From positions 1,330,235-1,394,234 of the forward strand of contig JALDNG010000087.1 in assembly GCA_024349245.1 (NCBI GenBank): a DNA stretch of 64,000 nucleotides, given 5' to 3'. The DNA is from Neodontobutis hainanensis. Its lineage: Eukaryota; Chordata; Actinopteri; Gobiiformes; Odontobutidae. The notes beneath the pieces were generated by a model, which worked only from the letters and a program-made list of their open reading frames with translations, was not told the DNA's origin and made no database searches. This document shows positions 17,874-30,225 of the stretch, one piece after another. Numbering within the stretch: the stretch's first letter is position 1; the number at the start of each line of letters is the position of its first letter. The translations under genes and the position numbers were made by a program.

Positions 17874-20112
17874 AAAAAAAAAAAAAATTAGTAGAACAAT
17901 AAGAATAGGAGACACTGAGGGTCAGACGAGGGGGAGTACAGAAAATCAAAACCCCACACAGGCTCAAGTACCCCCAGACACACTCAGACTGCCTCAGAGG
18001 GGAGTTCCTGCAGGTGTCTGAGGCAGCACAAGGAGGTAAAGGGACTCAGAAAACCAGCCACACACTGCTCATACCAGGAGATGTTGAAGTCATATCTTAG
18101 GCAGAAACTTGGTAAAGAAGGACACAAAATGGCTGACGCAAGAGGAAGTGCACTGTCGCCGTGGTGCCGTCCCATGAGGTAGGTAGGTGATGGGCCTGTC
18201 GGGCGAGTTGTTGTTGTTGCTAACGGCAGGGTTTTGGTGGGAAAGGGCTCCTGGGTGAGTCGGGTCAGTGTCTGTGGTGACAACATGGCCACCGTGTTTT
18301 GCGTCTGGCTGTCACCGGTTTGTTTGAAGAACAACTCCCAGACACATTCTCGCCTCCGGAACTCAGACGCTCAAGTAAAATATTACTGAAAAAAATAAAA
18401 AATAAAAACAAGCGTATAATACAAAAAAGCCAGTATGTAACAAATTACAATTTATCTTAACAATTATACAAACAATTTCTCTTCCCATAAATTTTGACAT
18501 TTGTTGGGTAAAATTTTTATGATTTCAGTAATTTCTTTACGGCACAGGTCTAAAAACAATAAACTGAATATTTATGTATATAATGTTTATTGTTGCGTCA
18601 CATTGTGCTTACACATTTGTTGCTAAACTGTGTTTTGATATTCTGAAAATTGTAAAAAAAATTACTTTTTTTAAAGTTAAAATTATTTTTTATTTAAAGT
18701 TTTCTAAATCAAACAACATTTGGTAAATAAAATTAGAAGAAAAAATTATATGTTTGTATAATTAATTGATCCTATTAAATTACTGTAATTTCTTTTATTT
18801 TCTTTGTCTTTCTTTTTTGAATATGTAAAGATTGCAACTGAAAAGTGAGATGATAAAAATCTGTAACTGAAAAGATAAATATGTTGTTAGTAAAAAAGTT
18901 TTGTTTTGTTGTTGGTTTTCTGGGACAAATAAATGTGATAAAGTGAAACCAAAAAAGCACACAGTTCACTTTTCTTTATTTATGCAAAATTGTTGACTGC
19001 ATTTATTATAAAACATACAAATAAAATGTAATTAATTATGTGTTTTTGTATCATACAAACATAGTTGACATATAAACGTTCCATACAAAATATTACATGT
19101 AGGAAATATGTATCAGTAAAACTATGACTATTGCAATTAATGTACCACGCTCATTACATTCTGTAAAATTTAGACTGGCCTTTCATCTCCTCTCACAGAT
19201 TTTCATTGTGTGCTCTTGTTTTTCTTTTGATTTGTCTCTTACACCTATACTTATGATTTTTTTAATTAAAATTTCCATAAAACAAACAATATGGTCTAAG
19301 TATTGGTGAAAGGACTTGTGGTGATTATTAAGTGTTTTCAGTGAACAGAGTGTGGACTTGAATACACACTTGTTAGATATGAGTCTGATACATGCACATT
19401 GTGGCCAGACAGAGACAGCTCTCTGGGGCAGGGTCTCTACTGCCCCCTTATGGATGCACTACTGAACCAAACACAAGCCATACATACCGAGATAAACAGA
19501 GCAGAAACACTCCTGGGCCTTAAGAGTCCAGCGGTTTGGACGAGTCACTTACTGTGAGAACCTACTCACTCTGTGAACCTAACCTGGTGTCTGCAGGTTT
19601 GATTCTCTAAGGTTTATCTGAGTCTTCTCCTCGGCTGCATCAGAAGGAGCTCGTTTGGTTTATTGATATTCTCATTCACAGTAATACAGAGAATATTCAG
19701 TTTAAATGTATGCTCATTACTCTTACACACAACATACATGTGCACATGTACATATAATGTAACTTATTATACCTGTCAAACCTCGATATAACTGTCTTAA
19801 ATAGGAAAAAGAGCAGCTGTTTAAAGTGCCACAATATGTTGCATGTTATTTGATTACTTTTACCATGGTGGACCCTATTCTACTGGCAGTAGGTTTTGCA
19901 GTGGGTTTTTTCTCTCGGCTGAACAAAGTAAACAGACTCAGAGTTCAGACCTTGAAGGAAAAGGTGAAACTTGAGTTCTCCTGCGGGAGTTTAACATCAC
20001 TGGAGCCAAGAAAAGAGGAGTCACCCTGGCAACAATAATTAAGTGAAGGCTCTCGTGTTAGTAAAAATCATGTTGGTTAAGATCATCAGTTAAGATTTAA
20101 AAACCATCAGGC
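17874..20112. other. Intergenic, no gene recognised
   Basis: Contains an A-tract at 17874-17887, a GC-richer open stretch at 17984-18334 on the minus strand without recognisable domain or splice support, then strongly AT-rich sequence from 18380 to 19310. Confidence 0.4.
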
Positions 20113-20381
20113 CTAAAGGCCAATACATACTCCACAAGAACAAGACATGTGTTCTCGCTCCCGGGGCTAAAAGAACAACATTTTGTAATTTTCTTGCAGC
20201 TTGTTCTTGACACATCCTCTGAGCAGAACGTTTTTCTTGTGAGTCTCCATTGAATAAATCGGAAGTGTGTGTGGTAAATGAGGAAAAGCGAGGAGTTCTG
20301 CTACAGTTTCTTGTGTACTATGGAATGTCCTGTTCAGAACTAACTTTGTTCTTGTTCTTGCAGAGAATGTATTGGCCTTAA
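20113..20381. mobile_element. Harbinger-like MITE with TAA target duplication
   Basis: Terminal inverted repeats start AGGCCAATACATACTCC at 20116 and end in the near-complement AGAATGTATTGGCCT at 20378. They extend about 28 bp, with CAAGAACAAGA versus its complement on the right. TAA flanks both sides (20113-20115 and 20379-20381), as for PIF/Harbinger elements. At 263 bp it has no coding capacity and would need a transposase in trans. Confidence 0.75.
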
Positions 20382-22780
20382 CCCGGGTGAGGTGCACCCA
20401 CCATTGGCCCAAGCTGAGGATCTTCACAGAAGCACTGCTTAGATTCATGTCAATGACCAACACTGTCAAAACATATATTTATGAACCTAATGTTGAACAC
20501 CTTAGTAAGTTCAAACAATGTAAATGTTTAAAAGATAGAGTTTCAATTCAGGTTCTCTTCAAATGGATTAAAAGTTGTCCAACAGGCTGCTCTCTGCTGC
20601 GCAAAAGCCATATGCAGGGGATGGTCCATGTTGTTCAGCACCCTGTTGTGTGCCTGTTGCTCCACTGCTTAAACCAGATTCTCTAAACTCTCTAGTAGTT
20701 TTTTAAGGCCCTGTGATTTCATTTCCTGAGACTGCCCCCTCCCCTACAAACTGCTGCTGATAAAACGTTCGTAGCAGTTTGGGTTGACTTACTGAAGCAC
20801 AGCTGCTGCACACAGATGGTATAGAATGAAACGTTAAAATAGCACATCACACCGAGTATTTACCCATACACAAAGACAAACCATACTCTCCAATTCAGCC
20901 TCTACAGCTGTGTGTGTGGGTCTCTAATGTGACAACAAGACCACAGTGGCCCCGTCCCCTGGACCAGCCCGAGCAGGGAGACGGTTTGGCGGGAGGCCAG
21001 GACCGACTGGGGGCCTGAGACGTGGCACAGAGTGACCCGAAGCCCCGTCCTGTCATGGACCATTATCGTCAGGCGCACACACAGAGCAGCCAACAGGGTC
21101 AGTGAAGTGTGCCATAAGAGTCTACGAGCTTTAAATGCATTAAGATGGAATGTGTGTGAGGGGGAGGGGGGATATAAGCGAGGCACATGGGGTATAACCT
21201 CTCGCCTCTCTAATAGCTCCCTCTTTTGGACCAATCACAGAGCTGCAGCACAACGCAGCTTCAGCGTCGACGGCTTTGATGATTCACTGGACCATGACGC
21301 TGGAGGAGGAAGATGTACACTCCTCAAGAGATGCACTTCAGTGTTTACAGCAGCAGTACAACGCTTGATTTTCTCTTTACATCTGTCAATTTTGTGTCAA
21401 AAAATCTATAAAGTGGTAACCCCAGGTCCCATTCTCTATAATACACCAGTGACAGGTTGATGATAAAAGAAACAAGACCTGCGGCAATGGACAGAGACAC
21501 AAACAAGGACATATACAGTTTTAGTGAAAGCAAAGTTATGAGTAGATTTTGATTGTCACTGCCACTGTTTGACGGCTCTACTGAAGTGTCCTTTCCTGAA
21601 TGGGGTGTTTACAGTCTCCTCTGCTCACGCTGAAATGATCTTGTACTACATCTAAACGAGTTCTACGTGCCTATCCTTGTAGACATTACCTTTGCTTATC
21701 TCATCTTTTCACAGATGAAGCTAATTGTTGACTAAATGGCTGTCCTAAAACAGCCATTTAGTACTCAAGTACTGTAAGTGTCATTCCCTGGTGATTGTGC
21801 ATGGTGTACCCCACTCTGATTCATACCCTCCTGGTATGCCTTACCAATCTTAATTTGAGTGTAATATTCTAAAACCACACTTAGTGGGTGAGGTTCCCTC
21901 ATGTGTGTTTATTTGCCACATTCAGGTCAAGTGTTGCCGAGTTCAGTGACCTTGTTTAGCCCTTCCCCTTCCTCGGAGCGCGCTCACACTCCCCCTCTCA
22001 GCCCTGTGGCGGTTTGCTGCTGTATGGAAACACAGCTCACCCCAGTGCCTTCCTGCTAAACCGAGCGACCCATCTGTCCGTGCGTACAGCCGTCGGTCGA
22101 TATTTTACCTACTGTTGTGGAGGGAACATGGATGTCAACACTCACATTATATGAGCAACAGCAGCGAATGAGGAAAACTGAAAACTGTCTCTTTAAGCAA
22201 AAGGTCATAGGTCACCATGGCAAAAGGTTTCCTAAAGAGAAGTAGCTTCTGATTAAAATTTTAGCGAAACACCCTCAGCATAATATTCCGTTATATGAAA
22301 GTTTGGTCTACAAATTGGGATTATTTTATAAGTAATGAGAACGGATAGGATTGTTTAAAAGGTGCTTTGCTCAAATGTGTAAATGTTAATTCATTTACCT
22401 TTTATTTTGACGTAAGTTCTACAGTTTAGGTTAAACCAAAAAAAGTCAAATTAAGTCAAAGACCGATGAACATTGGAGGCAACTTGAAATTTGGAAAGTA
22501 GGTAGGTAAATCCCGGTATTGCAGATGTAACATAAAATGGTTATAACCTCCTGGTAAATTGGACACATTCAGATTTTTGGGTCGTTACAATAGTCAAATA
22601 ATGTTGTACAATAATTCTTCCAAATACAGGAACCTAATCACTAGTGTTGTCTCTTTAGCTCTGGAACGAACAGACAGGCCGTTACAGGAATGTAGTGGAG
22701 CACGCAGCACTTCAAACAAATGCAAATTTGCACATAAAGAATGACATTGCACACGACTAGTTTTGAGAAGTCATTTATTT
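20382..22780. other. Intergenic, no gene recognised
   Basis: Contains a GC-richer interval at 20920-21360 and another at 21950-22130, without recognisable protein or splice support, and the hairpin at 21731-21762. Confidence 0.4.
21731..21762. repeat. Perfect 13-bp inverted repeat (hairpin)
   Basis: ACTAAATGGCTGT at 21731-21743 is exactly complementary to ACAGCCATTTAGT at 21750-21762, with loop CCTAAA. Too short for a typical miRNA precursor; no surrounding transposon recognised. Confidence 0.85.
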
Positions 22781-22796
22781 ATTGTTTTATAGTTTC

Positions 22797-23020
22797 GCCT
22801 GCAGAGCTGTGCTTTGGATGATGGCTGCCGGTCTGGGAGGAGAACAAACAATTAGAACTGATTGAGAAATGTGCAATAGATGTGTGTACTTGTGTGTTTA
22901 AGTGTTTGGTGCTGTGTGTTAGAGTTATACTCACCTCTCTGTTCCTTGTGTCCACGTGTCTGGCTAAAAGAGTCCCCAGATGAACAACCAACATTAAAAA
23001 GGTTCTGGACCAGACCAAGG
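22797..23020 (-). other. Candidate last two exons of an unrecognised minus-strand transcript
   Basis: On the minus strand an open stretch (about 23018-22936) ends in GAG followed by GTGAGT. An acceptor CTCCTCCCAG comes about 95 bp later, then 17 codons ending in TAA at about 22797-22799, followed within a few bases by AATAAA. If spliced, the tail reads ...DTRNRE-TGSHHPKHSS.... I do not recognise the protein. It lies next to an LTR-like sequence, so it may be transposon-derived or chance. Confidence 0.25.
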
Positions 23021-23039
23021 CAGGGGAATAGAGAGGGGA

Positions 23040-23483
23040 GAAGACAAACAGTGTTTTATGGTTTATGGGTTTTAAAGAAGTCTAGGTATTTGGTTTTAGG
23101 GTTTGTGAATTGTGTTGGGTTTTAAATATGGTTTATGGTTTTGGTTTATTTGTCTGGAGGGTATTAACATAGTTTTAGCAAAAGCTTATGTTAATGTATG
23201 TACCTGTGGGGTTGGTTTGGTTTTACCCGGTTAGTGGGGATGCATTTAAGGCGCCTCAAATCATTCTACGTTGTCTCTGCTGCTGGAGAGGACTGAGCTT
23301 CCTTCAGTGTACTTTTGCACCTAGCACTTTTGTATACTATATTTATTGAAAAAGAAAGGAAAATAAAAAGAAACATTTTAATATGCCAACTCCTTGAGTC
23401 CAGCCTATCATTGCTCGTGGTATCTCACTGACATCCAGCCACTATCAAGGTCAAAGGTCCCACACTATAACAAGCTCTTTTTA
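23040..23483 (+). mobile_element. LTR-like fragment (possible solo LTR)
   Basis: TG/T-rich sequence runs into ATGCATTTAAGG (TATA-like, about 23240), then AAATAAAAAG (23361, poly(A)-like), and ends with CACTATAACA at 23483, the CA of a typical LTR terminus. No second copy or internal region is present and I cannot fix the 5' border, so this is tentative. Confidence 0.3.
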
Positions 23484-24479
23484 CATTAATGTACAAAAAG
23501 TGTCAGGATAATTCTTAAAGGACATCATTTTCCCTCTTAAACATGTGCCAGATGTCATTTAACAAAAGCCCTTAAAGTTCCTATAAATCCAGTGAAAGTA
23601 GCCATTTTTGTTCCTTTACTTCTGAGACAAACTGAGCACTACATGAGGAGAAGCACACTCTTTTAGAAAGCACTTTTTTGTCTTATATGATGGTGTTGTG
23701 TAAAATTATAATGTTCCACTTCAATTACATTGATCGTTAGAAATTTCCAGGCCATTTTGTTTATTGGTTATTATTTTAGAGAACACCAATCCCTAACCAT
23801 AAATAAGTCAAAAGTGTAGTGTGCAGTTTTAATAGCATCTGGTGGTGATTTAAATTTTCAGATCACATAATTGGAAATTTCAAACAAAATGAGTTTAGAT
23901 CACATTTGTCCAAAGATTGTGTTAAAACATGAAAGAGTAAACACAAGTTAAATGAATACATCTTCTAAACCAGGCGTGTCAGCCCAATAACCTCGCAATG
24001 TTGTGACATCAGCTCACCTTCACAATATGGCTTTAATGCTAATGCTATTTTGATAACAATAATATATTTACCTCTCACATCATGTTGGACACCTGTGTTC
24101 CAAACAATTCTGTAAATCTACTTACGTTAGACCTTACCAAAGAGAAAATTGTATGTAAGAAAAAAAATGAAATATGTATTCTTGTGTGGCTGGCATGCTT
24201 TTGAAATAATCATGGGCATTAAGAATAAATGTAATGGGGAGTCTGGAAATGTAGCCCCACTCAATGGAAAGATGTGCACAAAATATGAGACGGATAATAC
24301 AAAGTGTCACAGATCTACAGTGTGTTATCCAAGAAATTCAGGCAGACCTCCATAGCACAGTATAATATAAACCACAGGATACCACCGCTTGAACTATTTA
24401 CTCTGGTGTTAAATCCATCAGATATGGTAGTTTGGCAGACACAAAATGTATGATAATGACTATGATAGAGCAGCAGTGA

Positions 24480-24481
<2 letters not shown>
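23484..24481. other. Intergenic, no gene recognised
   Basis: AT-rich, no supported exon or named repeat. Confidence 0.4.

Positions 24482-24521
<40 letters not shown>
24482..24521. repeat. (CA)n microsatellite
   Basis: About 20 uninterrupted CA dinucleotides; likely polymorphic. Confidence 0.95.
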
Positions 24522-24523
<2 letters not shown>

Positions 24524-24994
24524 TCTCAGAGTAAATAGTTAATGTGAGTGCAGCTCTGTGTTTGACGGAGGCTGAACGAGGAGGCGGCGACACGTCAAAC
24601 AGCATCAGCGTCAAAACCAGCACAATTCAAGTTCAGCTCCACACCACCGCCCTGCTGCTGCTGCATGGAGCTGCACCTCACCTCCATCACTCACCTCTGA
24701 CCTATGACCTAAATATTATACATACTTACACTCTTTTAAGATGTTTCTCCACACACTGCACACAAAGATTTCATCACATTATATTAAAGACTGGATTTAT
24801 TGTTGGTAAAGTATAGTAGTAAGTAAAGGCTCTGGAGTATTTTTCTCTGGTCAAAGCAGAATAATTTTAAAGACTGAACTAGGTCTAAATCAAGACTAAA
24901 CAGGTCTAAACTAGGACTTTTCATTTTAGTTTGATTTAGTGCTCTGTTTGGAGAACATGAAAGACTATACGTTATTGTGCTACGAGTCATTCTT

Positions 24995-25052
24995 TGCGAT
25001 ACGGATATTGCGATCACGATACATTTGCGATATATCGTGTAGCCCTACTTTG
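24995..25052. mobile_element. hAT-like MITE terminal fragment
   Basis: TTTGCGATACGGATATTGCGATCACGATACATTTGCGATATATCGTGTAGCCCTAC is the kind of palindromic, GCGAT-rich terminus ending in AGCCCTA seen at the ends of many fish hAT-type repeats. Related ends appear at 37688-37745 and 56770-57070. Confidence 0.4.
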
Positions 25053-26419
25053 GCCGCATCTTCTAAATTATTGTGCATTTATATATTACTGGCACTGAGA
25101 GCTCTTTCTTTTCAAGTATGTTATGCACCCATACACAAATACATATGTTCATACACCAAGTGATCAGGGACTTACTCAAAGACACAAACTGAATGTACAC
25201 AAGAATCTTATATCGTTCCAATAACCGACGACCTGCAGCACCTTTTGTATATGTGTCAGTAAAGTAGGTTTGTGTGAGCAGAGAGTTGTTGGCAGTCCAC
25301 CCCCGACATGCTCGTGATTACAAGGCTGTCTCTAATGTTTCTATTTGAAATGTGTGGATTAGTTTGCCGACTTTAATGTTCCCTCAGGGTTTAGAGCGGC
25401 GTTTGTGTGTGTGTGTGTGTGGGATTAGTCTCTATTTGAAGTGTGAGGCCTGATCTAATCTGCAGGTTGCTGTAAACAGATGCAGTGATCCGCCGCTGTT
25501 ACACAACCCCCACACACACATTAGACACAGAGTTTACTATTGGCTCTATTCTGTATGTTAACATAAAAATCATTACCTCTGTGAGCCAGTCCCCAGGTTT
25601 CAGTGACGTGGCAAGCTCCGCCCCCAGCCGCTTTTCTGCTCCAGTTAGCACAGCTGAGCCAGACGCCGCGACCCCAGATGCCCTCCTACATCGACAGCTG
25701 ACCTCGGTGCACTGGGGCAAACTGCAGCAGATTAACGCAGCACATCTCAATCTTTTATCGAATCACTACAACAAATTAATAGCTGCCTAAATGGGAGCCA
25801 ACCATCACAGCTGCTATCAATAGTGTACAAGATTAATATAGATAATATAGATAGATTAACAAGCCAAAAGATCACTATCACCACCTGCAGTCTGGTAGAA
25901 CAACATGGCATTTCCCTGGTAATGTGAGGCTGTCAGTGGGACCAGAGGAAGCAGCAACTTAATTGAAAAAAAAACAAAAATGCATATTGGTGATATCAAT
26001 GGAAAAATATTTTATTCTTAGTCTTCAGTAGTGGTCACTGTTCTGTCCAAGTCCATTTAATCATAATATCATATTAACTGGTTAACAGTTGTAAATAAAT
26101 GTGTACAATGCTGAATTTATAATCTATAGCCTTTTACAAGTCATTAATACAGTTAGATAATGTTTGATATAAAAAATTGGTTTGGCATCAAATTAAATGT
26201 AAGCAAGCTAACGTTTGTTCCTACTGTTTTTAATGCGCTGTGGACCAGAATCAGACTCTCACTAACATCAGACTGTGATTCTAAAAACATAGCTGCTAAT
26301 ATTAAACACAACATAAAAAAATATATACTGTATATATGAAAGTCTGATTTATTTAGGCCTTGAGGGGAAGAATATTGTCCGAACAGATTCAACTCGGCCA
26401 CAAAACATGTTCCCTACAA

Positions 26420-26448
26420 CAAAACAAACAAAACAAACAAAACAAACA
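26420..26448. repeat. (AAACA)n simple repeat
   Basis: Tandem AAACAAACA-type units, about 29 bp. Confidence 0.85.
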
Positions 26449-27397
26449 GCTATGGTGGCCCTGCAGGGACCTGCTGTCTATGAACAAACCCAAAGGAAAT
26501 AGGTTTGATTGTGATTTCCAGCCTGGAAAGGTGGGTTATTGCCAGGTTTGGTAACCTTGCTGAAACACTTTTCGATATGAGTATACACTATTGAGAACAC
26601 TCTCTTTACTGTAAATGTCAAAAAAAAGAGAAAAATACAGAGCATCATTACCACATAACAGAGAAACTCCCAGCTTGGGTTTTTTCCCCTCCATGTTATC
26701 TCCTTTATACTCAACTCTTTGGTTCCTGTCTAGCAACTGTCAAACGAAAGGCAAAAAAGCCTACAGTGTCATCAGTAAGAGAGGACGCCGATGTACTGGT
26801 CCCATCAAAAATGTTTTTAAAGTGCTCATTCAAAGATGATTAATAAGTACTAATAAAGTAAACTTTAAAGTTTTTTTTGGCTTTTTAACATTTATAGAAG
26901 TAATTGTGGCTTAGTGCCACAAACAGATATTTTGATGCTAAATTAAGGACCAATAGAGCTGTAGACAGTCTTTGTTTGCTCTCGACCTCTGCAGTGTGAA
27001 GCGGCTGTCAGGTTGACCCAGAAAGCTCAAGCTCTGCACAGATCTCATTCATTTTCCGGGGATTTCAGCCCAGATTACAAAGCCTCTACCCCATTTGTTT
27101 TGTAACAATCATGTGGAGTCAACACTAATGCCAGCGCTGCACCGCTCAACTTCAAAATGCCAGGGGACCTTTTAGAGGCTTAGGGCAGTTGAGCACATCC
27201 TCCGCTCGGGGAGCACAAGCCCCTATAAGCCGCCGGGCCAAAGTACTTCTTTGATTGTTTAAAATCTCTTCCAAAAGCCAGCGAACAAAAACAGAGGGCA
27301 GATTATCCTCTGTTGGGAGAGGAAATGAAATTCTTCAGATGAGGCACTTAAACAGGTTTGGGGATGAACTGGGGAGCTGGGGTGGAAGTAACCGGTA

Positions 27398-27426
27398 AAT
27401 ACAGCCCTGCTTTAAAGGGCTGTATT
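27398..27426. repeat. Perfect 11-bp inverted repeat (hairpin)
   Basis: AATACAGCCCT at 27398-27408 pairs with AGGGCTGTATT at 27416-27426 across a 7-nt loop. Confidence 0.85.
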
Positions 27427-30019
27427 CATCCCTCTAAATATGTGTTCATCCCAGAACCCAGTTACAATTAAGGTTAACACCTACGGAAGACGTTCTACTA
27501 GGCTGTGTGGCAATGAACCTCTCTTTTATGACTGAGAGCACCTGAAACTTAAGTAGTCAAGGACTCTGACTCCTCAAAACAATATGGTTATGGGCAAAAA
27601 TGGGGATTAAGTATGTTGAACAGAAATATAACAAAATGAAAGTTAGCTATACACGTGCATGATTGACCCAAATCAAGAAAATGGCCAAAAGACCAAAAAA
27701 AAAAAAAAACTTAATTCAGTCCATTTAAAAAAAAAATAAAAATCAATAAAGGCTAGGGATGTAACAATTGACTCAACTCAATTCTGATCACTGACAATTC
27801 TGATCTCATCCTTCAATTTTGTCACAATTATCTTAATTTTTTTATTAAAATGAGGGCTCCAGACTAACATTTTTCATCACTGTCCCAGTACCGCTCCAAA
27901 AGCCAGTTCCAACAGTTTCTAAGTAAATATCAAATGCTCCTATACTTTTTTTTAAATATAGGCTAATGATTGTCTATTTGTCAGTTTATAAATAAACATA
28001 CATAAAATCCAATTCTACATGTGTTTACAAACAATTTAATTTGCTTATAAGGCTAAGTACTTTGAATTAAAGTTAAACATCTCAAACCAAAATATCTAAA
28101 TAAGTGAATATTAACAAAGTAATTTAAAATCCCCCATAAATCTGCCGCTGATGGATTTGGACCTGGTTAATTACTTTGGGTTCAATAATTAGTTCTTATT
28201 AACTTTAGCTGAGACCTAAAACCTCTTTAGATCAAACTTAATAATAAATACTGGTTTCATGTTTTTCACTAAAACAGTAGAACTTAATCAAAACAACTCT
28301 TATTTGTTTAACTGTTAGCTTTTATGCATTTTCAACTGTTATTAAAAATAGCAAAAATGTATTTACAGTAATAATGTGAGGACTGGATTTGGCCCGTAAG
28401 TTTACGACCCCTGGTCTTTTCTCTCAGTGGCTGCAGCAGAGACTCACAGAAGGCAGCACATGATCCAGAACATTATTACATGTCTCTGACAAGGGCCTCA
28501 AACAGATGAACACTTGACTGTGTTATAATAAGTTATGGTTCATACTCAGGATGACTCAGTTTCCAGTTTAGCCTCTTTGCCAACACAGATTAATGCTCAC
28601 ATTCTCTCTGTTCTCCACCTGAGACGGGACATTTACGTGAATGCTAGACACTGTTCGGAACAACTTGTTTGAAAGCAAGTTTGCAGTAAACAGAGCGACC
28701 CCTGTTATTAAAAAACACGAGGACAGAACTTTAAATATATATCTGTTTTAAAAAGATAGGAAAATACAAAAGAGGGTTATTTGAGGAACATGGTTTCAGC
28801 TGCATACTACAAATTGTACAGTCATCATTAGGTGATAAATGAGAGTTTGGATCTGGAGTTGACTTGTTTGTCCACGTGCATCTGTTTCAAAGCCATTCCA
28901 AAAACAAATCTTATTAAGTGACAGACCTCTTGGGAAAACACAAGAAAATGGCTCTTTTTGTTCCTCCATGTTAGATTTGAAACAAACTCACTGACCAATG
29001 ATTACTGGTGTGGAAAAAAAGGGGGACTGGGGTCTACAAGTTTTTTTGGAGCCCAGGCGGGTTTGTCAGTAACGGGGTCAGGAGTCTGTTAGCCTCCCAA
29101 CACGTCGCGACTCCCAGCTGTCTTCTCACCTCAGCCTCACACAGTGGCCTGCAGCACCGCTCACTCATTTGAATATTTTCTAGGCTGATGAGAATGTGCG
29201 GGCCGAGAAAACTGCAAAGGCAAAAGAATTACGTGATGATAGGGGACAAAATAATGACCAGGCGCCACAAAGTTGCTAAAGTGTGTCATCTATTATTATG
29301 CAAGTGAAAGCAGCGTGTGACTTGGAGAGAAAACAAGAAGGGGAAACATTGTTTATTTTGTGGTATTTGCCAAAAGATGCAATTGGAAACAAAGTGACAT
29401 AATTTTTCTGCCGGTTTAATGGCCACCAAAATAAGTAGTACTCACATATTTTGGAAATTAACATTAAAAGCCGTACACGTAACATTAGGAGTCTTGTAAG
29501 GCCTTGTATAAACAGATGCTATTTTTAAATTTAAGCAACAGTTGAGTGTCAAGTGGGAAATATTTTGAAATGGCATTTTGTATTATCTTGTTGAATATGT
29601 AACAAACTGATAATGGTGTTACTCAAGAGCCCAAAACTTTTCAATTGATTAAATAACCCCCTTAGAGAAAAGCTCAATATAAACTGCTGTAAATGATGGA
29701 GAACCAGACCATTCAGAATCATCAAATAAAGCTTTACTCACAATAAAAACTGGTTTGGTCATGTACACATGATTTCATGTTTGCATCCAAAGTGTGGTCT
29801 CTCTATAACAAGAGGAATTTTGTGCTCACTGCATCACCATTTGGTCACGCTCTGTTCATACGATGAAGAATCTTCGTGTCACCGGTGTAAACCGTTTAAA
29901 CCAGGTGGGATCATTTCAATATGTAGCTGTAGGATTTAAAGATAGAACTGAAACGGTCTTCTCATGGGGAATGTAGCTCAGCAGTGTTACTTAAAAATCA
30001 GCTTTGTCACAGATAATTT

Positions 30020-30225
30020 GAAAAGTTTGTAACACAATGTTTAATTTTGATGAGGTCATCTCCCAACATCCCAGTAAAAAAGTGTAAGATTAATCCATCA
30101 CTGCTGAAAACAGGGGCCTTTTCGCCCAAATAAATACCACTACAGTGCCCTTCAATAACAGAGGCTCCCACTGAAACATTATGACACTGTGGTGTAAGTT
30201 CTGTGTTGAGTCCAGTGGGGCCCAT
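30020..30225 (-). other. slc30a6: Probable slc30a6 3' UTR
   Basis: Sequence just past the stop codon on the minus strand. An ATTAAA variant poly(A) signal is at 30040-30045; the canonical AATAAA on this strand is farther away, at 29352-29357. The real end cannot be fixed from sequence alone. Confidence 0.4.

Larger units (their letters stand above)
25053..30019. other. Intergenic downstream of slc30a6, no gene recognised
   Basis: Contains (GT)n at 25404-25420, an (AAACA)n tract at 26420-26448, an A-tract at 27697-27711, and a possible MITE end (GGGATGTAACAATTGACTCA) at 27756. The interval 27000-27430 is less AT-rich and free of recognisable repeats. No exon supported. Confidence 0.4.

Noticed and set aside
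22656..23483. Solo LTR with AGCTC target duplication starting at 22661
   Set aside because: A 5-bp match is expected by chance over this distance and the 5' border has no LTR-like sequence, so only the 3' part is listed as LTR-like.
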